Assembly: GCA_963972105.1 (NCBI GenBank)
Contig: CAXAVH010000046.1
Location: forward strand, 1-19,158
Source: NZQO01 sp002693605
GTDB taxonomy: Bacteria; Bacteroidota; Bacteroidia; Flavobacteriales; Flavobacteriaceae
DNA: 19,158 nucleotides
Direction: 5' to 3'
Part shown: positions 1 through 6,976 of the stretch, piece after piece
Layout of the letters: each line of letters starts with the position of its first letter
How positions within the stretch are numbered: the first letter of the stretch is position 1
Program-made: the position numbers and the translations under genes
Notes under the pieces: generated by a model
Told to the model about the DNA's origin: nothing
Seen by the model: the letters and a program-made list of their open reading frames with translations, nothing else
Databases searched by the model: none

Positions 1-305
1 CCGCCCTGCGAATATTCTTCGAAGACAAACCCTCTCTTGCCCGGTAGGGCATTTAATCGTTCAATATATTCGTCCGACTTAACTGCGGAATGATTTCCAA
101 TGTAATTTCTGTTGAGCACGTAGCTGTAATACTCCACATCGTTGGAGATGACCTGCTGAACGAAGGGCTTAAAGGTACGGCCCACGATGCCGGTACCGGC
201 AAAGAGGTCGCAAAACACGAACTGCGATAGGTCATTGCCACAGGTTGCGATAACCGCGTTGAAAATAAAGCTGGAAAGTTTTTGCTTGGAGCCTATGTAA
301 TTCAT
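1..305 (-). CDS. D12-class DNA adenine methyltransferase, N-terminal part (cut by the window edge)
   Basis: This would transfer a methyl group from S-adenosylmethionine to adenine N6 in a specific DNA site and protect it from the partner endonuclease. Only about the first 100 residues are visible. They begin MNYIGSKQKL, which fits the N-terminal motif X of D12-class enzymes, followed by an SAM-binding motif I, FCDLFAGTGIVG (residues 31-42), and then ISNDVEYYSYVLNRN, where the acidic residue after the second strand is expected. The catalytic (D/N)PPY motif would lie beyond the window. The frame is open to base 1. The ATG at 303-305 overlaps the stop of the upstream gene (ATGA), so the two are probably translationally coupled. 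The fold assignment is firm; the recognition sequence cannot be read from this fragment. Confidence 0.85.
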   Translation of the reverse strand, partial: MNYIGSKQKLSSFIFNAVIATCGNDLSQFVFCDLFAGTGIVGRTFKPFVQQVISNDVEYYSYVLNRNYIGNHSAVKSDEYIERLNALPGKRGFVFEEYSQG

Positions 306-943
306 CTTGAAACCCAAATAATATCGCTCAGCGCGGTAATATCGTTTGCAAAAGTAAGCGTTTGCAGCTGCGAGCGGGTAAAGTTGCCAACATAATTTTC
401 TACGGCCCGTTTCAATAGGTCGATTTCGGCCTTCACTTTCCAGTGGTTTCCATCATTGCAATACACTACTATAAAGAGGCGATTTTTTAAATGGTAGCGC
501 TGCTGACTGCTTTGCTGCGCGTAAAGCCAATAGAGCAATGGTGCACTGTCTCGTTGCAACGCTTGGTACTTTCCCGCAAATGATTTCGGAAATACAGTGG
601 TTTTATGGTCGAAAGGGATGGTATGCAGATAAAAATCCTTGTCGGGGTCCTTTGGGTTGGATGCCCGTACCACCCCAGGACACTGGGCAAAAATTTGCTC
701 TACGGCTACGGCGTGCCAATAGTTATACCATCTATTTGCCGCATACTGGAAGAGTTCTTTTTTATCAAATTGACAGTTAACGGCCGTTTCCCTCATCTTC
801 GCAACCAATTCTTCCCACGAAACCGTTTCATAGATAAAACGAGTGTGGGCATCCCAAACATCATTTTGGCGCCGTCCCCACTGGTAAGGGTACGCCAACC
901 GTTTTTTTAGCTGAAATTCAATGGTCGAAAGCGCATATTCCAT
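302..943 (-). CDS. Putative type II restriction endonuclease partnered with the adjacent methyltransferase
   Basis: I do not recognise this 213-residue protein by sequence family. It is soluble, has no signal peptide, and is rich in aromatic and charged residues. Residues 101-114 contain an arrangement compatible with a PD-(D/E)XK nuclease core: D103, then D112-H113-K114 on a likely second strand (IPFDHK), preceded by a conserved-looking helix with RWYNYWHAVAVEQIF. Its stop codon overlaps the start of the D12 methyltransferase by ATGA, and this two-gene layout is typical of a type II restriction-modification unit. Restriction enzymes diverge quickly, so lack of recognisable homology is expected. 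The start is the ATG at 941-943, with a 56-base gap to the upstream DUF6427 gene in which I see no clear TAnnTTTG promoter. The assignment rests mainly on context; another DNA-binding accessory protein is possible. Confidence 0.6.
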   Translation of the reverse strand: MEYALSTIEFQLKKRLAYPYQWGRRQNDVWDAHTRFIYETVSWEELVAKMRETAVNCQFDKKELFQYAANRWYNYWHAVAVEQIFAQCPGVVRASNPKDPDKDFYLHTIPFDHKTTVFPKSFAGKYQALQRDSAPLLYWLYAQQSSQQRYHLKNRLFIVVYCNDGNHWKVKAEIDLLKRAVENYVGNFTRSQLQTLTFANDITALSDIIWVSR

Positions 944-999
944 ATAACTTCCACATTAGATGAAAACTCTCTTTTCCGAATAACTTAAAAGACTATCCA

Positions 1000-1923
1000 T
1001 TACAAGAACACCATAACCACTGCCGTGACCAACAACATCCACAGCAACCCCTCCCTGAACCAATATTCCTTTACCCGTTCTAGGTAATTGGCAACGACTA
1101 TGGCTAGAGGCGGTAAGACGAACAAGAGCTCGCCACCCGATTTGGTAGGGGCGGCAAGCGAGATCACCGCCATTGTAGCCAAGGCTATAATCAAAATAAT
1201 TTGGTTTGGTTTGCTCTTTTTGCCCGACCGGCTCAGCTTCATCAACTTATTGCCCGTGGCCCAAACCAATAATGCGCCGAGGATAGAGGCGGGCAATAGG
1301 ACGCTGGTCTTGTGGTACGTACTATAGTCTACCTCGGTGTTATCGGTAAAGGAGCGCCACTGCGGGAACATATCATGGGCTACAAGCCAATAGGCCGACG
1401 CGATACTGGCAACGACGAGCACCCCCACAAAAGGTATAATCAAATGTTTATAGGTGGCGTGCTTTTGTTGTAAAATCTGGAAAAATAGAACCGCAAAAAA
1501 AAGAATGCTCCAAAAATAGAAGAACGTCGCAATGCCTACCCACAACGATGCATCGAGGATTTTCTTTTCCACGTTCCTTTCGGAGGTAAGGCTCAATATT
1601 CTTCGAAAACCAAGAAGGAGAAAAAGCATGGCGATTATAAATTGACGTTCTGTAAATACTACCGGCAACATTACTATGAAGCATCCAAAGCAGAAGATAC
1701 CGAAGGTATTGTTCTTGGTGAGGTGGTTCTTCCGAATTAAAAAATCCAACAGGAACATGCCGAATACCATCAAGGCCATAAACAGGAAATGCATACCCAG
1801 CGCCGATAGCGTTAGCATCTCGGGAAAATCCCTAAATCCGCCCAAGATATATCCAAAACAGATAAAAACGCCGATGATGACGTAGTTTATCGGGTTCGAT
1901 TTTTCAAAAAAGCTTGTGAGCAT
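1000..1923 (-). CDS. Polytopic membrane protein, DUF6427-like
   Basis: This 307-residue protein is almost entirely hydrophobic, with about ten predicted transmembrane segments (roughly residues 13-30, 36-62, 73-90, 95-110, 126-151, 160-181, 206-224, 240-258, 264-281 and 292-307). It has no recognisable catalytic motif. The N-terminus MLTSFFEKSNPINYVI and its position divergent from the small DUF6341-type gene beside purD match an arrangement I associate with Flavobacteriaceae, where it is annotated DUF6427. Its function is unknown. The ATG at 1921-1923 is preceded by a C/A-rich run with no Shine-Dalgarno sequence. The 40-base divergent spacer has only a weak leftward -7 match (TATATTTA at 1949-1956, minus strand). 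The family name is from memory; membrane topology is read from the sequence. Confidence 0.8.
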   Translation of the reverse strand: MLTSFFEKSNPINYVIIGVFICFGYILGGFRDFPEMLTLSALGMHFLFMALMVFGMFLLDFLIRKNHLTKNNTFGIFCFGCFIVMLPVVFTERQFIIAMLFLLLGFRRILSLTSERNVEKKILDASLWVGIATFFYFWSILFFAVLFFQILQQKHATYKHLIIPFVGVLVVASIASAYWLVAHDMFPQWRSFTDNTEVDYSTYHKTSVLLPASILGALLVWATGNKLMKLSRSGKKSKPNQIILIIALATMAVISLAAPTKSGGELLFVLPPLAIVVANYLERVKEYWFREGLLWMLLVTAVVMVFL

Positions 1924-1944
1924 AGGGGGTATTTTCTATTTTTG
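1914..1944 (+). promoter_or_regulatory. Bacteroidota-type promoter for the DUF6341 gene
   Basis: A perfect TAnnTTTG -7 element (TATTTTTG, 1937-1944) lies 20 bases downstream of a TTG (1914-1916), matching the TTG-N(17-23)-TAnnTTTG consensus of Flavobacterium and Bacteroides housekeeping promoters. The start codon of the downstream gene is 19 bases after the -7 element, which leaves a short leader. The -33 TTG falls inside the first codons of the divergent DUF6427 gene. Confidence 0.6.
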
Positions 1945-1963
1945 CATATAAATATATACTTAT

Positions 1964-2200
1964 ATGGAATTGAGAGACGTATTTTACGGAATTGAAGATT
2001 TTTTTGTGGAAGTTCTTTTCTTACCGTTCGACGCCCTTCGCGCGCTGGAATTGGATAGCTGGTGGCTTGCCAATATCGTTAGTTGGGTTTTCGTGATAAT
2101 TGCCTTCGCGGCATTTTTGTACTGGATGAAACAACTAAAGATTTTCAACGAAAATAACGAAGAAGACAGAAGCCAGACCTCACACTCCTACCTGGGGTAA
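1964..2200 (+). CDS. Small single-pass membrane protein, DUF6341-like
   Basis: This 78-residue protein has an amphipathic N-terminal part (GIEDFFVEVLFLPFDALRALELDSWW), one transmembrane segment at about residues 35-55 (NIVSWVFVIIAFAAFLYW), and a polar acidic tail (FNENNEEDRSQTSHSYLG). No enzymatic motif is present. The sequence closely resembles a small protein I know as DUF6341 in Flavobacteriaceae, which sits between purD and the DUF6427 gene; no function is established. It has its own upstream promoter, diverges from DUF6427, and runs tail-to-tail into purD with only 2 bases between the stop codons. A hairpin terminator lies just beyond, inside purD. That the product is real is well supported by family resemblance and dedicated signals on both sides. 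Confidence 0.85.
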   Translation: MELRDVFYGIEDFFVEVLFLPFDALRALELDSWWLANIVSWVFVIIAFAAFLYWMKQLKIFNENNEEDRSQTSHSYLG

Positions 2201-2202
2201 GC

Positions 2203-3471
2203 TTAGAGGTCGAACCCTAGGTCCTTTCTATAATACATCCTATCAAAATGTAGCTTTTCTATATTTTGATAGGATTTTTTTAGTGCCTTCCTGAAATCTT
2301 CATCCAACGAGGTAACGGCCAGTACGCGGCCCCCGCTCGTTACCGTTGCCCCCTCCTGTCGTTTGGTCCCGGCATGGAAAACGATACTTCCTTCCACCGT
2401 TTCCAACCCGGTAATGGGCTTACCCTTCGCGTATTTTTCGGGATATCCTCCCGATACCAACATAACGGTGGTAGCGGCGCGATGGTCTATGGCCAGCGAC
2501 ACGCTGTCCAGTTTCTGCTGGTACGTAGCCTTTAGCAGTGCGAGCAAATCGGTTTTCAATCGTGGTAGCACCACTTCGGTTTCCGGGTCGCCCATGCGTA
2601 CGTTGTATTCAATAACGTACGGGTCATCGCCCACCTTTATTAAGCCTATGAACAAAAAACCCCTGTAATCGATCTCTTCCTTCCGAAGGCCGTCGATTGT
2701 GGGTTTGACGATTCGGTTTTCGATTTTTTCCATAAAGGAGGCGTCTGCGAAGGGAACAGGCGAGATAGCGCCCATCCCACCGGTATTCAATCCCGTGTCT
2801 CCCTCACCAATACGCTTGTAATCTTTGGCGGTGGGCAGTAACTGATAGTTCTTGCCATCGGTCAACACGAAAACGCTCAGCTCGATACCATCTAGAAATT
2901 CCTCTATTACAACGGTACGGCTGGCATCGCCAAATTTTCCGTCCAACATTTGCGTCAGTTCCTTCTTCGCATCGGCAAGATCGTTCAGGATCAAAACGCC
3001 CTTTCCAGCCGCCAGCCCGTCTGCCTTAAGCACGTAGGGGGGCTGTAAGGTTTCTAGAAATGCCTTGCCGGCAGCTAGGCTTTCGGCCGTGAAACTTTCA
3101 TAGGCCGCCGTGGGAATGTTGTGCATGGCCATAAATTCCTTCGCACGTTCCTTGCTTCCTTCCAGCAAAGCACCCCGTTTGGAAGGCCCGATTAGCATCA
3201 CGTTACGCAATGCCTCCGTTTCTGAAAAATAATCGGAAATACCCTGTACCAGCGGATCTTCTGGCCCCACAATCACCATATCGATAGCCTTATCGATCAC
3301 AAAGGTTTCAATTGCCTTGAAATCGGTTACCGAGAGCGGAACATTCGTGGCAATTTGCCCTGTACCGGCATTGCCGGGGGCCACATAGAGCGCCTTGCAC
3401 TGCTCGCTTTTGGAAAGGTAATGGGCAAATGTATGTTCGCGGCCGCCAGAGCCCAATACGAGTACGTTCAT
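2203..3471 (-). CDS. purD: Phosphoribosylamine-glycine ligase (GAR synthetase)
   Basis: This cytosolic ATP-grasp enzyme catalyses the second step of de novo purine synthesis: 5-phosphoribosylamine + glycine + ATP to glycinamide ribonucleotide. The 422-residue length is normal for the family. Diagnostic motifs in order are the N-terminal GSGGREH (7-13), GPEDPLVQG (69-77), the ATP-grasp KADGLAAGKGV (149-159), LNTGGMGAISPVP (228-240), and the metal/ATP site YNVRMGDPETEV (289-300). A complete C-terminal domain follows. The ATG at 3469-3471 is 25 bases downstream of a good -7 element. The gene is transcribed alone, divergent from the CapK-like gene and convergent with the DUF6341 gene. Its last about 25 codons contain a perfect inverted repeat that serves the opposite strand as a terminator. 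Confidence 0.97.
   Translation of the reverse strand: MNVLVLGSGGREHTFAHYLSKSEQCKALYVAPGNAGTGQIATNVPLSVTDFKAIETFVIDKAIDMVIVGPEDPLVQGISDYFSETEALRNVMLIGPSKRGALLEGSKERAKEFMAMHNIPTAAYESFTAESLAAGKAFLETLQPPYVLKADGLAAGKGVLILNDLADAKKELTQMLDGKFGDASRTVVIEEFLDGIELSVFVLTDGKNYQLLPTAKDYKRIGEGDTGLNTGGMGAISPVPFADASFMEKIENRIVKPTIDGLRKEEIDYRGFLFIGLIKVGDDPYVIEYNVRMGDPETEVVLPRLKTDLLALLKATYQQKLDSVSLAIDHRAATTVMLVSGGYPEKYAKGKPITGLETVEGSIVFHAGTKRQEGATVTSGGRVLAVTSLDEDFRKALKKSYQNIEKLHFDRMYYRKDLGFDL
2237..2281 (+). terminator. Rho-independent terminator of the DUF6341 transcript, inside purD
   Basis: A perfect 13-base-pair stem (2237-2249 pairing with 2263-2275, core CCTATCAAAAT / ATTTTGATAGG) encloses a 13-base loop, and its right arm runs into a seven-T run (2275-2281) on the plus strand. 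On the minus strand the hairpin is followed by GTATTATAG rather than a U tract, so it is directional for rightward transcription. It lies 36 bases after the stop of the 1964-2200 gene and entirely within the purD coding sequence. Confidence 0.75.
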
Positions 3472-3496
3472 GGAGAAGGTATTTAAAGTTTCACAT

Positions 3497-3524
3497 CAAA
3501 AATAATTGTTTGTACATTGAACAA
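3497..3524 (-). promoter_or_regulatory. Promoter for purD
   Basis: On the minus strand a TATTTTTG -7 element (3504 down to 3497) follows a TTG (3524 down to 3522) with a 17-base spacer, at the short end of the Flavobacterium consensus range. The purD ATG begins 25 bases after the -7 element. The element lies in the 67-base divergent spacer shared with the CapK-like gene. Confidence 0.55.
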
Positions 3525-3533
3525 CTAATTTTT
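3506..3533 (+). promoter_or_regulatory. Weak candidate promoter for the CapK-like gene
   Basis: TTG (3506-3508) is followed 17 bases later by TAATTTTT (3526-3533), one mismatch from TAnnTTTG at the last, normally conserved G. Transcription would start almost at the GTG initiation codon, giving a leaderless or near-leaderless message. It overlaps the purD promoter on the other strand. This is the best rightward match in the spacer but a poor one. Confidence 0.25.
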
Positions 3534-3538
3534 CTTCC

Positions 3539-4846
3539 GTGAATTTATTCGAACGCACGCTACAGTTTGCCGGGTTTCCCATACAAAGGGCCAAGCAGCG
3601 CTTGCGGGAAATACAGGCCATTGCACCTGCTGATTACGAGGCGTACGTGGAGAACCTTCGGAAGAACATCGTGGACTACCACTTACGGGAAAACACGTAC
3701 TACCAACATCTGGTCGGCGATACGCCCTTTACCAGTTGGAAGGATGTGCCGGTGCTTACCAAGGGCGACCTGCAACGGCCTTTGGGGGAGCGGCTGTCGC
3801 ACGGCTACACAAAGAAAAACTGCTACATTAACAAGACCTCAGGCAGCAGTGGGCATCCGTTTATATTTGCCAAGGACAAATTTTGCCACGCGCTTAGTTG
3901 GGCCGAGTTTATCGACCGGTACACGTGGTACGATATAACCATCAGCAAATCGCTGCAGGCACGATTCTACGGAATTCCGATGGAAGGCTGGGGGTACCGA
4001 AGGGAACGGCTGAAGGACCGGCTTAGCGGACGCTATCGATTTCCGATATTCGATCTTTCCGAATCGAAAATGGAGCAGTTCCTGTCTGTCTTCCGAAGTA
4101 AAAAATTCGATCACATCAATGGCTATACCAGCAGTATTGTCCTCTTCGGAAAATACCTGCAGAAGCAAAACATATGTCTTAAGGACGTGTGCGCAACGCT
4201 GAGGGTATGCATCGTTACGAGCGAAATGCTCTTCCCCGAAGACCAAGAGATGCTCGAGCACGCACTCGGCGTTCCGGTTGTAAACGAATATGGGGCGAGT
4301 GAACTTGGGCTCATTGCATTCACCGATACAAATGGAAAATTCGTGGTTAACAGCGAGGCGCTCTATGTGGAAATACTCGATGGCGACGATCTGCCCGTTC
4401 CCCTGGGCGAAACTGGAAGGATTGTAATCACGTCGCTCTACAACCGAGCCCACCCCATAATTCGGTATGACATTGGCGATACCGGTTGCCTATCGGTAAA
4501 AAGCACCTCGAAAAAACCTATTTTAGAACGCTTGGTGGGGCGCACAAACGACGTGGCGCAGCTTGCCAACGGGAAATCGGTACCCGGGCTTACCTTTTAC
4601 TATGTTACCAAAAGTGCCATAGAGGAAGATGTAAAGGTGAAGGAATTTATAGTAGAACAGCATACCCGCGAACATTTCAAGATAATCTATGTTGCCGATG
4701 TGCCTTTTTCCGAACTGCGGAAACAAAAAATTGAAAAGGCCCTGCACCGATACGTCGACGCGGACGTTAGTGTAGAGTTTGACCGGGTTGCCCTACTGAA
4801 AAGAGAGAACAGCGGGAAACTGAAACAATTTGTCTCCAAGCTATAG
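3539..4846 (+). CDS. CapK/PaaK-like adenylate-forming enzyme (phenylacetate-CoA ligase family)
   Basis: This 435-residue cytosolic protein belongs to the phenylacetate-CoA ligase-like branch of adenylate-forming enzymes. It has the ATP-binding P-loop-like TSGSSGHP (100-107), the core YGASELG (251-257), RYDIGDTG (309-316), and a small C-terminal domain ending in a Lys-containing NSGKLKQF stretch where the mobile-domain lysine is expected. Family members in polysaccharide loci (CapK-type) are thought to activate a carboxylic acid, possibly for decoration of the polymer; the substrate here is unknown. The start is a GTG at 3539-3541, since no ATG occurs before residue 148. It is the only rightward gene of the locus and overlaps the end of the leftward GT2 gene by 6 bases, both using the palindrome CTATAG for their TAG stops. 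Confidence 0.85.
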   Translation: MNLFERTLQFAGFPIQRAKQRLREIQAIAPADYEAYVENLRKNIVDYHLRENTYYQHLVGDTPFTSWKDVPVLTKGDLQRPLGERLSHGYTKKNCYINKTSGSSGHPFIFAKDKFCHALSWAEFIDRYTWYDITISKSLQARFYGIPMEGWGYRRERLKDRLSGRYRFPIFDLSESKMEQFLSVFRSKKFDHINGYTSSIVLFGKYLQKQNICLKDVCATLRVCIVTSEMLFPEDQEMLEHALGVPVVNEYGASELGLIAFTDTNGKFVVNSEALYVEILDGDDLPVPLGETGRIVITSLYNRAHPIIRYDIGDTGCLSVKSTSKKPILERLVGRTNDVAQLANGKSVPGLTFYYVTKSAIEEDVKVKEFIVEQHTREHFKIIYVADVPFSELRKQKIEKALHRYVDADVSVEFDRVALLKRENSGKLKQFVSKL

Positions 4847-5650
4847 GCGCTCAATATATCTTGGCCGCACCATAAAATACTCCCAGAAGAACAGCAGCAA
4901 GTAATAGACTGCCTTTAAGAAGCTGTAACCCAAGTGCCTTCGGTAAAAAAGGTAGTTGTACTTCACCAGCCTCCATTTGTTCGCGCTCATCGAGCTATCG
5001 TGAACCCGATAAAATGCCAGGTCTTCTTGCAACCCCAGTGCGGGTACGTCGCTACGCCGAATGGCTTCCAGCCAAATTGCCCAATCTTGTCGCTTACGAA
5101 GTTGGGGGGCTTCTATCTTACCCACTACATTGGCATTATAGATACCCGTAAGGTTGCCTATATAGTTGTTTTTTAGCTGTTTATGGTAGTTTAGGCGCGG
5201 TAGTGCCCTTACACGCCTATTTAGTGAACGGCCTTCCGCGTCAATATGCAGGTAATTAGAAAATGAGACATCGCAGCCGGTTTCTGCCATAAAGGCAAGC
5301 TGCTTTTCGAGTTTTGCTGGGGCCCATATATCATCGGCATCACAAAAGGCGATGAAATCGCCCGTTGCCATCTCGGTGGCCAGATTTCTGCAATGGGCGG
5401 CCCCGTAGTTGCGCACCAACCGGTGCAATCGTATCCGGGAATCGCTATCTGCGTAGCGGGAAACGATTTCTGCCCCCGAATCGGTAGAGCCATCGTCGAC
5501 CACAAGGAGCTCCCAATTGGTATGGGTTTGGGCAAGTATACTCTCTAGGGTATGTTCAATAAATGCGGCTGCGTTATACTGCGGGGTAACTATGGAGACC
5601 AGTGGGGCAGACGCAATATCAGTATGCTTTCTCTTCTCCTCGTAGCGCAT
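4841..5650 (-). CDS. Family 2 glycosyltransferase
   Basis: This 269-residue GT-A fold enzyme probably adds a sugar from a nucleotide donor to the lipid-linked oligosaccharide at the inner face of the cytoplasmic membrane. The classic N-terminal strand VSIVTPQYN (18-26), VVDDGSTD (50-57), and metal-binding DADD (104-107) are present. The C-terminus is hydrophobic and basic (KAVYYLLLFFWEYFMVRPRY), suggesting membrane association. I chose the ATG at 5648-5650; the frame also extends to a TTG at 5669-5671 that would add seven residues. The chosen start overlaps the upstream sugar transferase gene by 32 bases. It is the last gene of the leftward array. Donor and linkage cannot be inferred. Confidence 0.9.
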   Translation of the reverse strand: MRYEEKRKHTDIASAPLVSIVTPQYNAAAFIEHTLESILAQTHTNWELLVVDDGSTDSGAEIVSRYADSDSRIRLHRLVRNYGAAHCRNLATEMATGDFIAFCDADDIWAPAKLEKQLAFMAETGCDVSFSNYLHIDAEGRSLNRRVRALPRLNYHKQLKNNYIGNLTGIYNANVVGKIEAPQLRKRQDWAIWLEAIRRSDVPALGLQEDLAFYRVHDSSMSANKWRLVKYNYLFYRRHLGYSFLKAVYYLLLFFWEYFMVRPRYIERL

Positions 5651-6974
5651 TGTAAATGGTTTGGAAAACAATTTTTATGTCCAGAAACAAGGACCAGTTT
5701 TCGAGGTAAAAGATATCGTATTTTACCCGATTAATAATATCGTTCTCCGTTTCTACCTCGCCGCGGTAGCCGCTAACCTGTGCCAACCCAGTAATACCGG
5801 GCTTAATGAAGTGGCGTACCATAAACTTATCTATTCGCTCTGCGTACATATGGGTATGGCTTACCATATGGGGTCGTGGGCCAACAACGGACATATCGCC
5901 TTTGAGCACGTTAATGAACTGGGGAAGCTCGTCGATGCTGGTTTTCCGCAAAATCCTGCCTACCTTGGTAATACGCTCATCACCCCGTTTCACCTGATGC
6001 AAGTGGGCCGTTGGATTGGGTGTCATGCTCCTGAACTTATAACAGAAGAACTCCTCGTAATCGAGCCCGTTTCGCTTCTGCTTAAAAAACACAGGGCCCT
6101 TCGATTCCATTTTTATGAAAATTGCCAGTATGGGGGTTAGCCAAGATAGAACGCAAATAATAATGAACAGGGAAAGGACGATATCAAAACTGCGCTTCAC
6201 GAATTGGTTGAACGGTTCGTCAATCGGGATTTTCCGAAGCGATAAAATGGGCAGGACGCCGTAATAGCTAAAATCCAATTTTTTGGTGTAGATTTCCTTA
6301 TTGTCTGGCAGGAACTTGAGCGTTTTCAAATTATTGTCAACATAATCAATTAGCTTGATAAGGTCCCTGTTACTAATTTCAGCAACGGAAGAATAGATTT
6401 CGTCGATCTCGTTTTCTGAAATGTAATCGATACACTCGTCGATGGTGTTCTTTTTCTCGCCCTGCAAATTAAAGGTCTCTACTAGGTGGTACCCGTACTC
6501 GGGATTATCGGTAAAGAATTTTCGCAGTTGATCTGTTTTTTGGTTGAGGCCAATAATGACAACGTTTCTCCGGTTTCCGCCCATCCACGTGCGGTATTTC
6601 CGCAATAGGAAATACACGGTAAACTTAAATACCGTAATGATGAGCATCACCCACAGCACATAGGACAAGATGGTATAGGCCGAGCGTTCGGCCGAGTTGA
6701 AAATTCCAAAGAAAGCGTACACGATGAGCATAAAAATGATAAACTGCTTGCCCAACAACGACATAATCTTAGCCGTGTGCGTGAAGCGGTATATCTCGTA
6801 AAAGTTCGATTTCAGGGAGAGGATAATCCACCCAAGGGTGACGAATACAGCAAAGTTGAGAATGGGAAAATCCTGTGCGAAATAAAACACAGCCATGAAA
6901 TGGATGGCCAATAAATCTATGGCATACATTATGGGCCGAATAAACCCCGAGTATCTCCCGCTTTTAAATATCAT
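5619..6974 (-). CDS. Polyprenyl-phosphate hexose-1-phosphate transferase (WcaJ-type initiating enzyme)
   Basis: This inner-membrane enzyme starts repeat-unit assembly by moving a sugar-1-phosphate, often glucose or galactose, from its UDP form onto undecaprenyl phosphate. The 451 residues follow the WcaJ plan: four N-terminal transmembrane segments (about 15-33, 40-55, 76-93, 102-124), a cytosolic nucleotide-binding-like domain starting RRNVVIIGLNQ (135-145), a membrane hairpin at KRSFDIVLSLF (260-270), and the C-terminal bacterial sugar transferase domain with FKQKRNG (297-303), YKFRSM (312-317), TSIDELPQ (345-352), KGDMSVVGPRP (358-368) and KPGITGLAQVSG (391-402). The ATG is 2 bases past the stop of the decarboxylase gene, so it is co-transcribed with the nucleotide-sugar genes. 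It is the only initiating transferase in the window. The sugar specificity is inferred from family, not shown. Confidence 0.92.
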   Translation of the reverse strand: MIFKSGRYSGFIRPIMYAIDLLAIHFMAVFYFAQDFPILNFAVFVTLGWIILSLKSNFYEIYRFTHTAKIMSLLGKQFIIFMLIVYAFFGIFNSAERSAYTILSYVLWVMLIITVFKFTVYFLLRKYRTWMGGNRRNVVIIGLNQKTDQLRKFFTDNPEYGYHLVETFNLQGEKKNTIDECIDYISENEIDEIYSSVAEISNRDLIKLIDYVDNNLKTLKFLPDNKEIYTKKLDFSYYGVLPILSLRKIPIDEPFNQFVKRSFDIVLSLFIIICVLSWLTPILAIFIKMESKGPVFFKQKRNGLDYEEFFCYKFRSMTPNPTAHLHQVKRGDERITKVGRILRKTSIDELPQFINVLKGDMSVVGPRPHMVSHTHMYAERIDKFMVRHFIKPGITGLAQVSGYRGEVETENDIINRVKYDIFYLENWSLFLDIKIVFQTIYNALRGEEKAY

Positions 6975-6976
6975 CG

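Noticed and set aside
53..241. 62-codon minus-strand open frame at the left edge
   Set aside because: It is an alternative frame over the methyltransferase, whose reading frame gives the motifs NYIGSKQKL and FAGTG.
2140..2236. Search for a minus-strand terminator after purD
   Set aside because: The hairpin at 2237-2275 has no U tract in the purD direction, and I saw no other stem followed by a T run downstream of the purD stop.
3839..4453. 204-codon open frame on the minus strand inside the CapK-like gene
   Set aside because: It is fully antisense to a gene with clear family motifs, its translation has low-complexity non-protein-like composition, and it has no promoter or family resemblance.
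5651..5671. TTG-initiated extension of the GT2 gene
   Set aside because: An ATG at 5648-5650 gives a normal N-terminus close to the first beta strand. Similar TTG extensions ahead of the lipoprotein (15658-15660) and the Wzy-like gene (14868-14870) were set aside for the same reason: each has an ATG that overlaps the upstream stop.
5661..6140. 159-codon open frame on the plus strand inside the WcaJ-type gene
   Set aside because: It is antisense to the conserved catalytic domain of the sugar transferase and shows no recognisable protein features.
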